DNA from: a bacterium M00.F.Ca.ET.205.01.1.1
Lineage (GTDB): Bacteria > Pseudomonadota > Alphaproteobacteria > Rhizobiales > Rhizobiaceae
Assembly: GCA_004791255.1 (NCBI GenBank)
Contig: SRUQ01000003.1
Span: forward strand, 787,989 to 851,988
Direction of reading: 5' to 3'
DNA length: 64,000 nucleotides
In this document: piece after piece, positions 19,564 to 29,056 of the stretch
How positions within the stretch are numbered: position 1 is the first letter of the stretch
How the letters are laid out: every line of letters begins with the position of its first letter
Translations under genes and position numbers: made by a program
Notes under the pieces: generated by a model
What the model was told of the DNA's origin: nothing
The model's input: only the letters and a program-made list of their open reading frames with translations
The model's database searches: none

Positions 19564-20829
19564 ATGATCGACCCCAAAACCGCCAAGCGGGGCCTCGCGC
19601 TCGTCTTCACGACGCTGCTCCTCGACATCATCGGCTTCGGCATGATCATGCCGGTGCTGCCGGCCTATCTCAGGGAATTGACCGGCGTCGGCATCAGCGG
19701 AGCGGCGATCGAGGGCGGCTGGCTGTTGTTCGTCTATGCGGCGATGCAATTCTTCTTCGCACCCATCATGGGCGGGTTGAGCGACCGCTTCGGGCGGCGG
19801 CCGATCCTGCTTGCCTCGGTGCTGACCTTCTCGATCGACAATCTGATCTGCGCCGTCGCCTGGTCCTATCCGATGCTGTTCATCGGCCGGGTACTGGCCG
19901 GCATTTCGGGCGCCAGCTATTCGACGACATCGGCCTTCATCGCCGACGTTTCCAACGACGAGAACCGGGCCAAGAATTTCGGCCTGCTCGGCATCGCCTT
20001 CGGTGTCGGCTTCGTCATCGGCCCGGTGCTGGGCGGGCTGCTCGGCACGTTCGGGCCGCGCGTGCCGTTCTATTTCGCGGCCGGGCTTGCCTTCGTGAAC
20101 TTCCTGATTGCGCTGTTCTTCCTGCCGGAAACGCTTGAGCAGAAGCACCACCGCCGCTTCGAGTGGAGGCGCGCCAATCCGGTCGGCACGTTGATGCAGA
20201 TGCGCCAGTACCAGGGCATTGGCTGGATCGGGCTGGTCTTCTTCCTGATGACGCTCGGCCACATGATGTACCCGGCCGTGTGGTCGTTCGTCTCCAACTA
20301 CCGTTATGGCTGGAGTGAACAGCAGATCGGCTTCTCGCTCGGCGCCTTCGGCCTGTGCGGTGCGATCGTCATGGCGACGGTGCTGCCGCGCGTCATCCCC
20401 AGGCTGGGCGAGTGGAAGACGGCGGCGATCGGACTTTTGTTCACCGCGCTCAGTGCCTTCGGCTACGCCTTCGCATCGCAGGGATGGATGATCTATGCGG
20501 TGATCGTCGTCGGCTGCCTTGAGGCGCTTGCCGATCCGCCGCTCAGAAGCCTCGCCGCCGCCAAGGTGCCGCCTTCGGCGCAAGGCGAGTTGCAGGGCGC
20601 GATGACGTCGATCTTCTCGATCACCTCGATCATCACGCCGCTGCTCTATACGGCGATCTTTTCCTGGTTCACCGGGCCCGATGCGCCGGTGACCTTCGGC
20701 GGCGCGCCCTATCTGCTCGGCGCGGTGTTCCTGCTCCTGGCGCTGATCGTCTTCGTCACCAAGGTGGCGCGGCCAGCGGCGGTGAGGAATGTCACCGGCA
20801 GCGTCGCGGAAGATGGAGTTCAGCCGTGA
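19564..20829 (+). CDS. MFS transporter, TetA-like
   Basis: This is a 421-residue inner-membrane drug/proton antiporter with 12 predicted segments. Its opening ([22 protein letters not shown]) and the A-motif loop [14 protein letters not shown] are those of the Tet(A)/multidrug branch. Chromosomal homologues in rhizobia are usually intrinsic and not proof of tetracycline resistance. No divergent TetR regulator is adjacent, unlike mobile tetA loci. It converges on carA with only 22 bases between stops. Confidence 0.88.
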   Translation: MIDPKTAKRGLALVFTTLLLDIIGFGMIMPVLPAYLRELTGVGISGAAIEGGWLLFVYAAMQFFFAPIMGGLSDRFGRRPILLASVLTFSIDNLICAVAWSYPMLFIGRVLAGISGASYSTTSAFIADVSNDENRAKNFGLLGIAFGVGFVIGPVLGGLLGTFGPRVPFYFAAGLAFVNFLIALFFLPETLEQKHHRRFEWRRANPVGTLMQMRQYQGIGWIGLVFFLMTLGHMMYPAVWSFVSNYRYGWSEQQIGFSLGAFGLCGAIVMATVLPRVIPRLGEWKTAAIGLLFTALSAFGYAFASQGWMIYAVIVVGCLEALADPPLRSLAAAKVPPSAQGELQGAMTSIFSITSIITPLLYTAIFSWFTGPDAPVTFGGAPYLLGAVFLLLALIVFVTKVARPAAVRNVTGSVAEDGVQP

Positions 20830-20851
20830 GCGCTGGAGATCGCCCGACCTG

Positions 20852-22057
20852 TTAAGCTCGTTCGGCCAGCAGTTCCTCGCCGCGCTTTTCGCGGATCAGG
20901 TTGACGAAGCGGCGGAACAGATAGTGCGAATCCTGCGGGCCGGGCGAGGCCTCGGGGTGATGCTGGACCGAGAACACCGGACGGCCGGTGAGCGCGATGC
21001 CGCAATTCGTGCCGTCGAACAGCGAGACGTGGGTTTCCTCGACGCCCGACGGCAGCGAGTCGGCGTCGACCGCAAAGCCATGGTTCATCGAGACGATCTC
21101 GACCTTGCCCGTCGTGTGATCCTTGACCGGATGGTTGGCGCCATGGTGGCCCTGATGCATCTTGGCGGTCTTGCCGCCCAGCGCCAGCGCCAGCATCTGA
21201 TGGCCAAGGCAGATGCCGAACACCGGGATGTCGGTCTTCAACAGGTCCTGGATGACAGGCACGGCGTAGTCGCCGGTGGCTTCCGGGTCGCCGGGGCCGT
21301 TGGAGAGGAAGATGCCGTCCGGCTGCATGGCGAGGATTTCCTCCGCACCGGTCTTGGCCGGGACGACGGTGACCTTGGCGCCGAGGCCGGCGAGCAGGCG
21401 CAATATGTTGCGCTTGACGCCGTAGTCGATGGCCACGACGTGCAGGGACGGATCGGCCTGTTCGCCAAAACCTTCGTCCCACACCCATTGCGTTTCGCGC
21501 CAGACCGAGGACTGGCCCGACGTGACTTCCTTGGCGAGGTCGAGGCCGATCAGGCCCGACCATGCGGCGGCGCGCTGCTTCAGGTCGTCGAGGTCGAAGA
21601 CACCATCCGGCGCGTGCGCGATGACGGCGTTTGGCATGCCCTTTTCGCGGATCAGCGCGGTGAGCGCGCGGGTGTCGATGCCCGACAGCGCGACGATGCC
21701 GCGCTTCTTCAGCCACAGGTCGAGGTGACCGGCGGCACGGTAGTTGGACGGGTTGGTGACATCGGCCTTGAACACAGCGCCGACGGCGCCGGCCCGCGCT
21801 GCGGGGTTCAGATCCTCGATGTCCTCGTCATTGGTGCCGATGTTGCCGATATGCGGGAAAGTGAAAGTGACGATCTGGCCGGCATAGGACGGGTCGGTGA
21901 GGATTTCCTGGTAGCCGGTGAGCGCTGTGTTGAAGCAGACCTCGGCGACGGCCGAGCCGGTGGCGCCTAGGCCGCGACCTTCGATGACGGTGCCGTCGGC
22001 CAGCACCAGAAGGGCAGTCGGCTTTTCGGTAGCCCAGGCGGGCGGCATCTCGGCCAT
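20852..22057 (-). CDS. carA: Carbamoyl-phosphate synthase small subunit CarA
   Basis: CarA is the glutamine amidotransferase subunit that supplies ammonia to CarB. The 401-residue protein has the N-terminal small domain (CFNTALTGYQEILTDPSY) and a class I glutaminase domain: nucleophile Cys283 in FGICLGHQ, and the His/Glu pair in SVQHHPEASPGP. An AGGAG lies 8 bases upstream of the start. Length is slightly above the 382 residues of E. coli because of an N-terminal extension. Genes between it and carB, 16 kb downstream, are unrelated. Confidence 0.98.
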   Translation of the reverse strand: MAEMPPAWATEKPTALLVLADGTVIEGRGLGATGSAVAEVCFNTALTGYQEILTDPSYAGQIVTFTFPHIGNIGTNDEDIEDLNPAARAGAVGAVFKADVTNPSNYRAAGHLDLWLKKRGIVALSGIDTRALTALIREKGMPNAVIAHAPDGVFDLDDLKQRAAAWSGLIGLDLAKEVTSGQSSVWRETQWVWDEGFGEQADPSLHVVAIDYGVKRNILRLLAGLGAKVTVVPAKTGAEEILAMQPDGIFLSNGPGDPEATGDYAVPVIQDLLKTDIPVFGICLGHQMLALALGGKTAKMHQGHHGANHPVKDHTTGKVEIVSMNHGFAVDADSLPSGVEETHVSLFDGTNCGIALTGRPVFSVQHHPEASPGPQDSHYLFRRFVNLIREKRGEELLAERA

Positions 22058-22328
22058 GGCGGCACTCCTATCAGGCCACGCGTCTCAACGGCCAATCGGC
22101 CATCGGCGCAGCAAATGGCGCGAAGCGGCGAATTCGCGGCCCCACGCACTCAAGCTTCAGTTCATGCAAGGCCCAGTACATAGGGGAAGGGGGCAGGGCG
22201 GTCAATGATCCCGTGAAATGCGGCGCCGAATTATTTCCTTGAGGAATATCAGAGGCTTGGCTTTGAATATCAGGGTTTGCGTTGGCCTGCCCCCGGCGCT
22301 ATTGTCCGCGCCGATCGAAGGAGAGAGC

Positions 22329-22781
22329 ATGATGCGCGGAAAAATCGCCGAATCCCTGAAGAGCGCGATGAAGGCGCAAGACAAGCACCGGCTGCCGACA
22401 TTGCGGCTGATCCAGGCCGCCATCCACGACCGCGACATCGCCAATCGCGGTTCGGCCAAGGAGCCGGCCAGCGACGAGGAGATACTGCAGATCCTGGCCA
22501 AGATGGTGAAGCAGCGCGAGGAATCGGCGAAAGCCTTCGAAGACGGCAAGCGGCCGGAACTGGCGGCGCAGGAGCGCGGCGAGATGGAGATCATCCGCGA
22601 TTTCCTGCCGACGCAACTCGACGATGCCGCCATCACGGCAGCGGCGCGCCAGGCGATTGCCGCGACGGGTGCCGCGAGCCAGAAGGACATGGGGAAGGTG
22701 ATCGCCGCGTTGAAGCAGCAATATGCCGGCCAGATGGATTTCGGCAAGGCGAGCGGCATCGTCAAGGGCTTGCTGCAGTAG
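22329..22781 (+). CDS. GatB/YqeY-domain protein
   Basis: This 150-residue all-helical protein belongs to the YqeY family, which shares the tail domain of the GatB subunit of Asp/Glu-tRNA amidotransferase and is thought to bind tRNA-related targets. Recognisable blocks are LKSAMKAQDKHRLPTLRLIQAAI and KDMGKVIAALKQQYAGQMDFGK. GAAGGAGAG precedes twin ATGs at 22329 and 22332. It faces away from carA. In many alphaproteobacteria this gene lies between carA and dnaG; here 9 kb of accessory genes intervene before dnaG. Confidence 0.92.
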   Translation: MMRGKIAESLKSAMKAQDKHRLPTLRLIQAAIHDRDIANRGSAKEPASDEEILQILAKMVKQREESAKAFEDGKRPELAAQERGEMEIIRDFLPTQLDDAAITAAARQAIAATGAASQKDMGKVIAALKQQYAGQMDFGKASGIVKGLLQ

Positions 22782-22815
22782 ACGGCGTCGCTACGCTTCA
22801 GGGACGAGGCGGACT

Positions 22816-23805
22816 TTACGACCCCTTGCAGATCGGCAGCGGCTGCGGCGGCGGGGCCGGATGGTCAGCCTTGTACTGAGCAATCATCGGCTCAAGCGTT
22901 TTGCGCTGCCAGAATTTCGGCGTGCCGATTTCCTTCAGGCAGGATGCGTTCCAGTAGGAGCCGGATGCGGAATGGCCGCTCGCCACGGCGGCGATATCGC
23001 GCGATTCCGGATAGATGTAGAGCGTCGTCGGATTGTCCTTGACCATGGCGATGAGCTGCGCGGCATCGGCCGCTGACCAGCTGGTGCAGCCATTGCTGCG
23101 GCCGCCGGCATAGTCCACCAGCTTTCCGAACGGCACCATGCCGTCATGGTCGGCGTAGGAACTGTTCGGGTTTTTCCTCAGACACATGCCGCGCATGACT
23201 TGCGCTGCATGGCCGCCGATCACGCGCTGCCTGGCATTTGCGGCTTCACCTTCGCCATCGAACTGGATGAAGGTGCGCAGGAAGGCTGTGTCCTGTTTCG
23301 CGCCGGTGCGGTAAAAACCCTTGAACGAGGTTTTCGCCTCGCGAGTCATGTAGGCGCCGCCGGCGGTGAGTTCGGAATCCATCGCATTGCCGAAGTTCTT
23401 GGCGCAGCGTCTGCCGTTTGAGAAATCGACCGTGCCTTTGAGATTGCGGCCGCCGCCATGGCCCGACGAGATCGCCCGGAACGACTGGCTCGCTTCGCAG
23501 ACGACATAGTAGCGGCGCCCAAGCATGCCATTGCCGAGATCGCCGGGACGGGTGGCATCCATGGCGAAGTAACAGGAGTTCTTGACGGCGCCTTGCGCCA
23601 CCTTCTTCAGGTAAAGCGCGCGCGCTCGCTCCAGCACCACTTGCGAAATCTGGCCGTCGCCGTCGCCGACATGGGCCTGCAGCCAGGCCGGAACGGCCGA
23701 GGGCGCGGCAAAGGAGCGGACCGACGCCGTCAAGGCGATGATGATAAGCAAGCCGAAGACCCCGATGACCCCCAGCGGAACAGTTCTCAACCGCACCGGA
23801 CCCAT
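22816..23805 (-). CDS. Murein L,D-transpeptidase catalytic domain protein (YkuD_2-like)
   Basis: The 329-residue protein has an N-terminal hydrophobic segment (VIGVFGLLIIIALTASV) that acts as signal or anchor. It is then similar to the YkuD_2 type of L,D-transpeptidase, which cross-links or modifies peptidoglycan in the periplasm: SSGHGGGRNLKG and DFSN near residues 110-130, IGGHAAQVM near 198, and the catalytic-type Cys240 in GRSNGCTSW. The ATG at 23805 is only one base from GGGAG, so the in-frame GTG at 23796 may be the true start. It is an orphan gene, probably a cell-wall remodelling enzyme. Confidence 0.7.
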   Translation of the reverse strand: MGPVRLRTVPLGVIGVFGLLIIIALTASVRSFAAPSAVPAWLQAHVGDGDGQISQVVLERARALYLKKVAQGAVKNSCYFAMDATRPGDLGNGMLGRRYYVVCEASQSFRAISSGHGGGRNLKGTVDFSNGRRCAKNFGNAMDSELTAGGAYMTREAKTSFKGFYRTGAKQDTAFLRTFIQFDGEGEAANARQRVIGGHAAQVMRGMCLRKNPNSSYADHDGMVPFGKLVDYAGGRSNGCTSWSAADAAQLIAMVKDNPTTLYIYPESRDIAAVASGHSASGSYWNASCLKEIGTPKFWQRKTLEPMIAQYKADHPAPPPQPLPICKGS

Positions 23806-24009
23806 TCTCCCTGTCGACCGTTTGTATTCCCCTGGGGTGAATCACCCGCGAACGATCATAAAATGCCTCGCGCGATCAGGCGACACACATCTTGTTTAGC
23901 GCGCCGGCAAGTATGCTTGAAGAGCCAACTGCGGCGCGCAGGCGCTGTTGGAGCGCCATACTGGCTCAAGGCTTGCGGCGGCCTGCTTCGCCTGCCAGAG
24001 ACATTGTTC

Positions 24010-24567
24010 ATGATCCAGATCGTCAAGCCAGCCCTCGAACACCTGCCGTCCTACAAGGCAGCGCTCGAGCGCGGCTGGTCGCCGGACAATGTGCGGCTGC
24101 TCGACGCGACGCGTGAGCAGCTTGCGGAAATAGAGCGCGATCCGGTCGCCTTCCTGGCCGGGCTTGACGATCCCGAGGCAAAGGGACCGCCGATCAACTT
24201 GCCCGATGGCACCAGCGTGCCGCGCCTGCCGGGGTTCCGCCGCTGGATCTGGGACGGCGAGGCATCGGGTTCGATCGGGTTTCGCTGGCAGCAGGGAACG
24301 GCTGAGCTGCCGTCGCATGTGCTTGGCCATATCGGCTACGCCGTGGTGCCGTGGAAGCGGCGGCGCGGCTACGCCACCGAAGCCTTGCGGCTGATGCTGG
24401 ACGAGGCGAGGGCGGTCGGCCTTGCCTATGTCGAGATGACTGCCGATCCGGGCAATCCGGCCTCGCACAAGGTGATCCTGGCCAATGGCGGCAAGCTGGT
24501 CGAACGCTTCTTCAAAGATGCCGCCTATGGCGGGGTGGAAAGCCTTCGGTTCCGGATCGAGCTTTAG
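24010..24567 (+). CDS. GNAT-family N-acetyltransferase
   Basis: The 185-residue protein is a cytoplasmic acetyl-CoA-dependent transferase. The acetyl-CoA site appears as GYAVVPWKRRRGYATEALRL (about residues 111-130), with the expected R-x-x-G-x-A. The tail GNPASHKVILANGGKLVERF is the standard motif of the RimJ/RimL-like branch, so the target is an amino group on a small molecule or a protein. It overlaps the convergent MerR gene by a few bases at the stop codons. The acceptor is unknown. Confidence 0.85.
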   Translation: MIQIVKPALEHLPSYKAALERGWSPDNVRLLDATREQLAEIERDPVAFLAGLDDPEAKGPPINLPDGTSVPRLPGFRRWIWDGEASGSIGFRWQQGTAELPSHVLGHIGYAVVPWKRRRGYATEALRLMLDEARAVGLAYVEMTADPGNPASHKVILANGGKLVERFFKDAAYGGVESLRFRIEL

Positions 24568-24995
24568 TACCCGCAGATTTCACCATGCTCGTCGGCGCAC
24601 AGAGCGTGGTCCGACAGGGCGCGGATGACGTAGCAGTCGCCGACCGTCTTGCCGTCGCAGCAGGAGGCGATGCGCTCCAGCTCGGTTTCCAGCCGCTTCA
24701 ATTGGGCGATTTTTTCGCGCACGGAGATCAGCTGCTCCTCGGCGATCTTGTCGGCATGGCCACAGGGCTGCTCGGGGTGACTGCTCAACTCGATCAGCGC
24801 CCTGATATCCTCGACCGCAAAGCCGAGGTCGCGGGCGTGGCGGATGAAGGCCAGCCTCTCCAGCTCCTGCCGGGAGTAACGGCGCTGGTTGCCTTCCGAG
24901 CGCTCTGGCGCGGAAACCAGGCCCATCTGCTCGTAGTAGCGGATGGTCGGCACCTTGACCCCGGTGCGGCGGGAGAGGTCACCGATCGAAAACAT
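24564..24995 (-). CDS. MerR-family heavy-metal regulator (ZntR/CadR-like)
   Basis: This 143-residue MerR regulator distorts the promoter of the divergent P-type ATPase when it binds metal. The helix-turn-helix reads IGDLSRRTGVKVPTIRYYE (residues 4-22), with the typical RYYE. The C-terminal metal loop has Cys residues in SCCDGKTVGDCYVI, plus a late cysteine in the tail, as in Zn/Cd/Pb-sensing members rather than CueR. The start at 24995 has AAGAGG upstream. A farther ATG would span the operator CTCTAGTGACTAGAG and is rejected. Confidence 0.9.
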   Translation of the reverse strand: MFSIGDLSRRTGVKVPTIRYYEQMGLVSAPERSEGNQRRYSRQELERLAFIRHARDLGFAVEDIRALIELSSHPEQPCGHADKIAEEQLISVREKIAQLKRLETELERIASCCDGKTVGDCYVIRALSDHALCADEHGEICGY

Positions 24996-25006
24996 GATTT
25001 TGCCTC

Positions 25007-25037
25007 TTGAAGCTCTAGTGACTAGAGGAATTACAGT
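25007..25037 (+). promoter_or_regulatory. MerR-type overlong promoter of the metal ATPase
   Basis: TTGAAG (25007-25012) and TACAGT (25032-25037) are separated by 19 bp, the MerR-family hallmark. The perfect 7-1-7 palindrome CTCTAGTGACTAGAG (25013-25027) sits in the spacer. Bound activator would realign the two boxes and switch on the ATPase. Confidence 0.8.
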
Positions 25038-25103
25038 GTCTGACATCAGGATTCAAGACCCATGCGGCGGCACGCCGCGCGGGCGGCAAAAGCAGGTGAT
25101 GTG

Positions 25104-27407
25104 ATGACGATTCCAGGCGGCCAGGCAGGCGGCAAGCAGACACGGTTCAAGATCAGCGGCATGGACTGCGCCTCCTGTGCGGCCAAGATCGACACGGCCG
25201 TACGTCGCCTCGACGGCGTCGCCGATGTCTCGGTTTCGGTGACCGGCGCCAGCATGACCGTCAGCCATGGCGGTCCGCTCGACGACGGCAAGGTGCTGAA
25301 GCAGGTGGCGCGGCTGGGCTACGGCATCGCCAAGGCGCAAGCCGGAAAGAATGAACGCCCGTCGGCGGGAACCAAGGCACATGACCACGCTGGCCATGAT
25401 CACGAAGGGCATGACCACACGGGGCATGACCATGAAGTCCACGACCATCAGGGCCATGATCATGAAGGTCACGATCACAGGGGCGGCGAACGAGTAGCCA
25501 GTGGGGCTGTGGGTTCGTCCCATCTCCACATCGATGCCGGGCCGGGGCAGCCCTTGTGGCGCAGCCGCCGTGCGATGCTGACGCTGGCATGCGCCGCCGC
25601 CCTTCTTGCCGCTTACGGCATCGGCCATCTTTTCCCCGTCGCCGAACGCTGGGTTTTCCTGGCGGCTCTGCTGGTCGGGCTGGTGCCGATCGCGCGGCGC
25701 GCGCTGATGGCGGCCCTGGCCGGGACGCCGTTCTCGATCGAGACGCTGATGACCATCGCGGCGACAGGCGCCGTGATGATCAACGCCACGGAGGAAGCCG
25801 CAGCCGTTGTGGTCCTGTTCCTGATCGGTGAGCTGCTGGAAGGTGTCGCCGCCGGTCGCGCGCGGGCCAGCATCCAGGGCCTTGCCGACCTCGTGCCGAA
25901 GACGGCGCTGGTCGAGCGGGCGGGCGTTACATCGGAGGTTGCCGCCGACCAGCTTGCCGTCGGCGACATCATCCTGGTGCGGCCCGGTGATCGCATCCCG
26001 GCCGACGGCGAGATCGTCGAAGGGTCTGGTGATATCGACGAGGCGCCAGTAACCGGCGAAAGCACCCCGAAGCGCAAGGGCGTCGGCGAGGCGGTCTTCG
26101 CCGGCACGATCAACATCGACGGCGTGCTGAAGGCCAGGGTGACGGCCACGGCTGCCGACAACACCATCGCCCGCGTCGTGCGGCTGGTGGAGGAAGCGCA
26201 GGAAGCCAAGGCGCCGACGGAGCGCTTCATCGACCGCTTCTCGCGCACCTATACGCCTGGCGTGCTGGTGGTCGGCGCGCTGGTGGCGCTGCTGCCGCCG
26301 CTTGTCGCCGGCAGCGACTGGAACGAATGGATCTACAAGGGCCTGGCGATCCTTTTGATCGGCTGCCCCTGCGCGCTGGTCATCTCGACGCCCGCCGCGA
26401 TCGCCGCAGGCCTGGCGGCCGGCGCGCGGCGTGGACTGCTGATGAAGGGTGGCGCGGTGCTGGAGGGCTTTCGCCGGATCACCGCGGTCGCCTTCGACAA
26501 GACCGGGACGCTGACCCTGGGCAAGCCTGACGTCACCGATGTGCTGGCCTTCGGCGGCGACGAACGTAGCGTGCTGGCGCTGGCGGCGGCGCTGGAGCAG
26601 GGCTCCAGCCATCCGCTGGCGGTGGCGATCCTGGACAAGGCCAGGGTCGACAAGGTGCCGGTGCCGCCGGTGCTGTCGGCGAAGGCTATTTCGGGCAAGG
26701 GCGTCGAGGGCAGCGTCGGTGGCGTCAAGGTCTTCCTCGGCTCCGGCCAGGCGGCGGCGGAGCGGGCGCCGCTCGACGAGGCGCAGTCGCTCGCCATCGA
26801 GAGCCTTAACGGCCAGGGCAAGACCGTGTCGGTGCTGGTGGCCGATGGCGCGATAGCAGGCCTGATCGCCATGCGCGACGAGCCGCGCCCGGACGCTGCC
26901 GCCGGCATCGCGGCGCTGAAGGGCGAGGGCATCCGCGCGGTGATGCTGACCGGCGACAACCGCCGCGCGGCCACGGCAATCGCCGCGTCGCTCGGCATCG
27001 AGGCGCGGGCGGAACTCATGCCTCAGGACAAACAGCGCATCGTCGGCGAATTGCAGCGCGGCGGGCTGACAGTGGCCAAGGTCGGCGACGGCATCAACGA
27101 CGCGCCGGCGCTGGCCGCCGCCGATATCGGCATCGCCATGGGCAGCGGCACCGACGTGGCGTTGGAAACGGCGGATGCGGCGATCCTGCATAGCCGTGTC
27201 ACCGACGTCGCGCGCATGGTGCGGCTGTCGCGCGCCGTCATGGCCAATATCGGCCAGAACATAACGGTGGCGCTCGGGCTGAAGGCGGTGTTCCTGGTCA
27301 CCACCATTGCTGGTGTCACCGGTTTATGGCCGGCGATCCTGGCCGACACCGGCGCCACCGTGCTGGTCACCGCCAACGCCATGCGGCTCTTGCGCTGGCG
27401 CGGGTGA
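25104..27407 (+). CDS. zntA: Zn/Cd/Pb-exporting P1B-type ATPase (ZntA-like)
   Basis: The 767-residue pump uses ATP to export soft metals across the inner membrane. Domains in order: a heavy-metal-associated domain with GMDCASC (Cys22, Cys25), a histidine-rich stretch at about residues 93-126 made of HDH repeats, eight membrane segments, the channel CPC (Cys421-Pro-Cys423), the phosphorylated DKTGT (Asp465), the SSHPLA locus and GDGINDAP near 661. The CPC and lack of Cu-type residues fit P1B-2 (Zn/Cd/Pb). The start at 25104 has AGGTGATG upstream, and ATG 25062 would give a basic 14-residue extension. It is divergent from, and controlled by, the MerR gene. Confidence 0.93.
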   Translation: MTIPGGQAGGKQTRFKISGMDCASCAAKIDTAVRRLDGVADVSVSVTGASMTVSHGGPLDDGKVLKQVARLGYGIAKAQAGKNERPSAGTKAHDHAGHDHEGHDHTGHDHEVHDHQGHDHEGHDHRGGERVASGAVGSSHLHIDAGPGQPLWRSRRAMLTLACAAALLAAYGIGHLFPVAERWVFLAALLVGLVPIARRALMAALAGTPFSIETLMTIAATGAVMINATEEAAAVVVLFLIGELLEGVAAGRARASIQGLADLVPKTALVERAGVTSEVAADQLAVGDIILVRPGDRIPADGEIVEGSGDIDEAPVTGESTPKRKGVGEAVFAGTINIDGVLKARVTATAADNTIARVVRLVEEAQEAKAPTERFIDRFSRTYTPGVLVVGALVALLPPLVAGSDWNEWIYKGLAILLIGCPCALVISTPAAIAAGLAAGARRGLLMKGGAVLEGFRRITAVAFDKTGTLTLGKPDVTDVLAFGGDERSVLALAAALEQGSSHPLAVAILDKARVDKVPVPPVLSAKAISGKGVEGSVGGVKVFLGSGQAAAERAPLDEAQSLAIESLNGQGKTVSVLVADGAIAGLIAMRDEPRPDAAAGIAALKGEGIRAVMLTGDNRRAATAIAASLGIEARAELMPQDKQRIVGELQRGGLTVAKVGDGINDAPALAAADIGIAMGSGTDVALETADAAILHSRVTDVARMVRLSRAVMANIGQNITVALGLKAVFLVTTIAGVTGLWPAILADTGATVLVTANAMRLLRWRG

Positions 27408-27423
27408 GGATGGCCGGCGCGCG

Positions 27424-28608
27424 CTACTCGGCGGGAGCGGTCAGAGGTGGCGTGGCGTTGCTGCGCGCTTCCCAGATGTTGGAAACGACGGCCACGATGA
27501 CGGCCACCAGCATCGCAAAGACGCCGAGCAGCGGCAGGCTGCGATAGCCATAGCCGGCATTGAGCATGGCGGCGCCAAGCGAGGCGGCGAGCGCGATGCC
27601 GACATTGAAGCCGGATGGGATCAGCGACGAGGCGAGGTTGGAGGCATCCGCCGTCCAGGCCAGGATGCGGGTCTGGATCGGCGTACCGATGGCGAAGTTG
27701 AGCCCGCCCCAGATGACGATCGCCACGACCATCGGCACGGGGTAGGGGCTGACGGCGTAGATGACGGCCAGCGTCACCGCCTGCAGGCCAAGCATGGTGA
27801 TCAGCGACGGCATCAGTTTCCAGTCCGACAGCTTGCCGCCAAGGAAGACGCCCAGCGTGGCGCCGACGCCGTTGAGCAACAGCACCCAGGGCACCAGGTT
27901 CTCGTCGAGGCCGGTGATCTCCAGCAAGGTCGGGGTGATGTAGGTGAACAGGCCGAACTGGCCGATCATCAGCATCAGCATCAGGATCAGCGAGGTCCAG
28001 ACCTGTTGGCGCCCCAGCACGCGCACTTCGCGGGCAAGGCCGGCGGGCTTGGCCTGATATCCGGTGGTGCGCGGTAGAAGGGCTGCCATGGCAAGGGTTG
28101 CCGCCACGCCCAGCGCGCACATCACCCAGAAGGTGGCGCGCCAGCCCCAGATGTTGCCGATGGCGGTGCCGGCCGGCACGCCGATGACGTTGGAGACGGT
28201 GAGGCCCGACAGGATGACGGCGACCGCCATGCCGCGCTTGTCCTCGGGCACTAGGCCGACCGCGACCACCATGGCGACGCCGAAATAGGCGCCGTGCGCC
28301 ACCGCGACTGCGATGCGCAGCAACAGCATCGAGGTGAAGTCCGGCGCCAGCGCGCAGGCCGCCTGGCCGATGGTGAAGGCAATTGCGAGGCCGATGAGCA
28401 ACGTCTTGCGCGGCAAGCTCTTGGTGGCGAGCGCCAGCAGCGGACCGCCCATGGCGATGCCGCAGGCATAGCCGGAGACCAGATAGCCGGCGGAAGGAAC
28501 TGAAACGCCAAGCCCTTGCGCCACCTGCGGCAGCACGCCGGCGATGACGAATTCGGTGGTGCCGAAAGCGAAAGCGGCGATGAACAGGGCAATGAGCGGA
28601 AGCGACAT
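27424..28608 (-). CDS. MFS transporter (DHA1, Cmx/AraJ-like)
   Basis: The 394-residue, 12-segment inner-membrane exporter opens with ALFIAAFAFGTTEFVIAGVLPQVAQ, typical of the chloramphenicol/arabinose-efflux branch. The loop after helix 2 differs from the Tet branch. It is convergent with the metal ATPase (16 bases between stops), so the two are separate units. The substrate is unknown. Calling it Cmx-like describes family resemblance, not a resistance phenotype. Confidence 0.87.
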   Translation of the reverse strand: MSLPLIALFIAAFAFGTTEFVIAGVLPQVAQGLGVSVPSAGYLVSGYACGIAMGGPLLALATKSLPRKTLLIGLAIAFTIGQAACALAPDFTSMLLLRIAVAVAHGAYFGVAMVVAVGLVPEDKRGMAVAVILSGLTVSNVIGVPAGTAIGNIWGWRATFWVMCALGVAATLAMAALLPRTTGYQAKPAGLAREVRVLGRQQVWTSLILMLMLMIGQFGLFTYITPTLLEITGLDENLVPWVLLLNGVGATLGVFLGGKLSDWKLMPSLITMLGLQAVTLAVIYAVSPYPVPMVVAIVIWGGLNFAIGTPIQTRILAWTADASNLASSLIPSGFNVGIALAASLGAAMLNAGYGYRSLPLLGVFAMLVAVIVAVVSNIWEARSNATPPLTAPAE

Positions 28609-28721
28609 GAAAAGAACCCCCGAAATGCAGGGCTCAAACCATGGATAGGCCTGGCAGGCAATCCAGAAATTGTCACAGGCGCTTTAGGTTTTCTTGACCG
28701 GGCCCTTTTGAAGCGAACCCG

Positions 28722-28931
28722 TCAGCTTAGCGTCTTGCGCCCGTAGGGAATCTTCAGCCACGCCCGCTCATGAAAATAGTAGAGCAGCGACTTGGTGAAG
28801 ACCTCGGTCACGCCGATGGCGGCGGCAAGCTTGATGCTGCCGGTCACGACAAGTGAAATGATCATCGTATCGATGGTGCCGGTCACGCGCCAGGAGAGTG
28901 CCTTGGCGAAACTGCGCGAATGAGTGTCCAT
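28722..28931 (-). CDS. DUF2061 membrane protein
   Basis: This 69-residue inner-membrane protein matches DUF2061: a leading SRSFAKALSWRVTGTIDTMII block, a central hydrophobic segment and a family-typical tail in which YYFHERAWLKIPYGR is recognised. In other bacteria the domain is sometimes fused to sulfate-assimilation or transport proteins, but its role is not known. The start at 28931 is preceded by GGGAGGAAAATCG. It has no obvious operon partner. Confidence 0.85.
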   Translation of the reverse strand: MDTHSRSFAKALSWRVTGTIDTMIISLVVTGSIKLAAAIGVTEVFTKSLLYYFHERAWLKIPYGRKTLS

Positions 28932-29056
28932 CGATTTTCCTCCCGGTGGCATCCGATGCTTAGCCGACGGGTGGCGGGATGAGCAAAGACTAATTTTCGT
29001 GTGGGATGACGGAAGCGTGTTCCCGATCGATGTCGATGCGGCAAATCCCTGCTGCC

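Noticed and set aside
19564..20829. Acquired tetracycline resistance gene
   Set aside because: The family fits Tet-type pumps, but there is no TetR partner, mobile element or composition shift, so an intrinsic pump is likelier.
24996..25046. Upstream start for the MerR gene
   Set aside because: Coding there would run across the MerR operator and the divergent ATPase promoter.
25053..27191. 712-codon minus-strand open frame opposite the metal ATPase
   Set aside because: It runs antisense to an intact P-type ATPase carrying all catalytic motifs; the frame is open only because of GC-biased codons.
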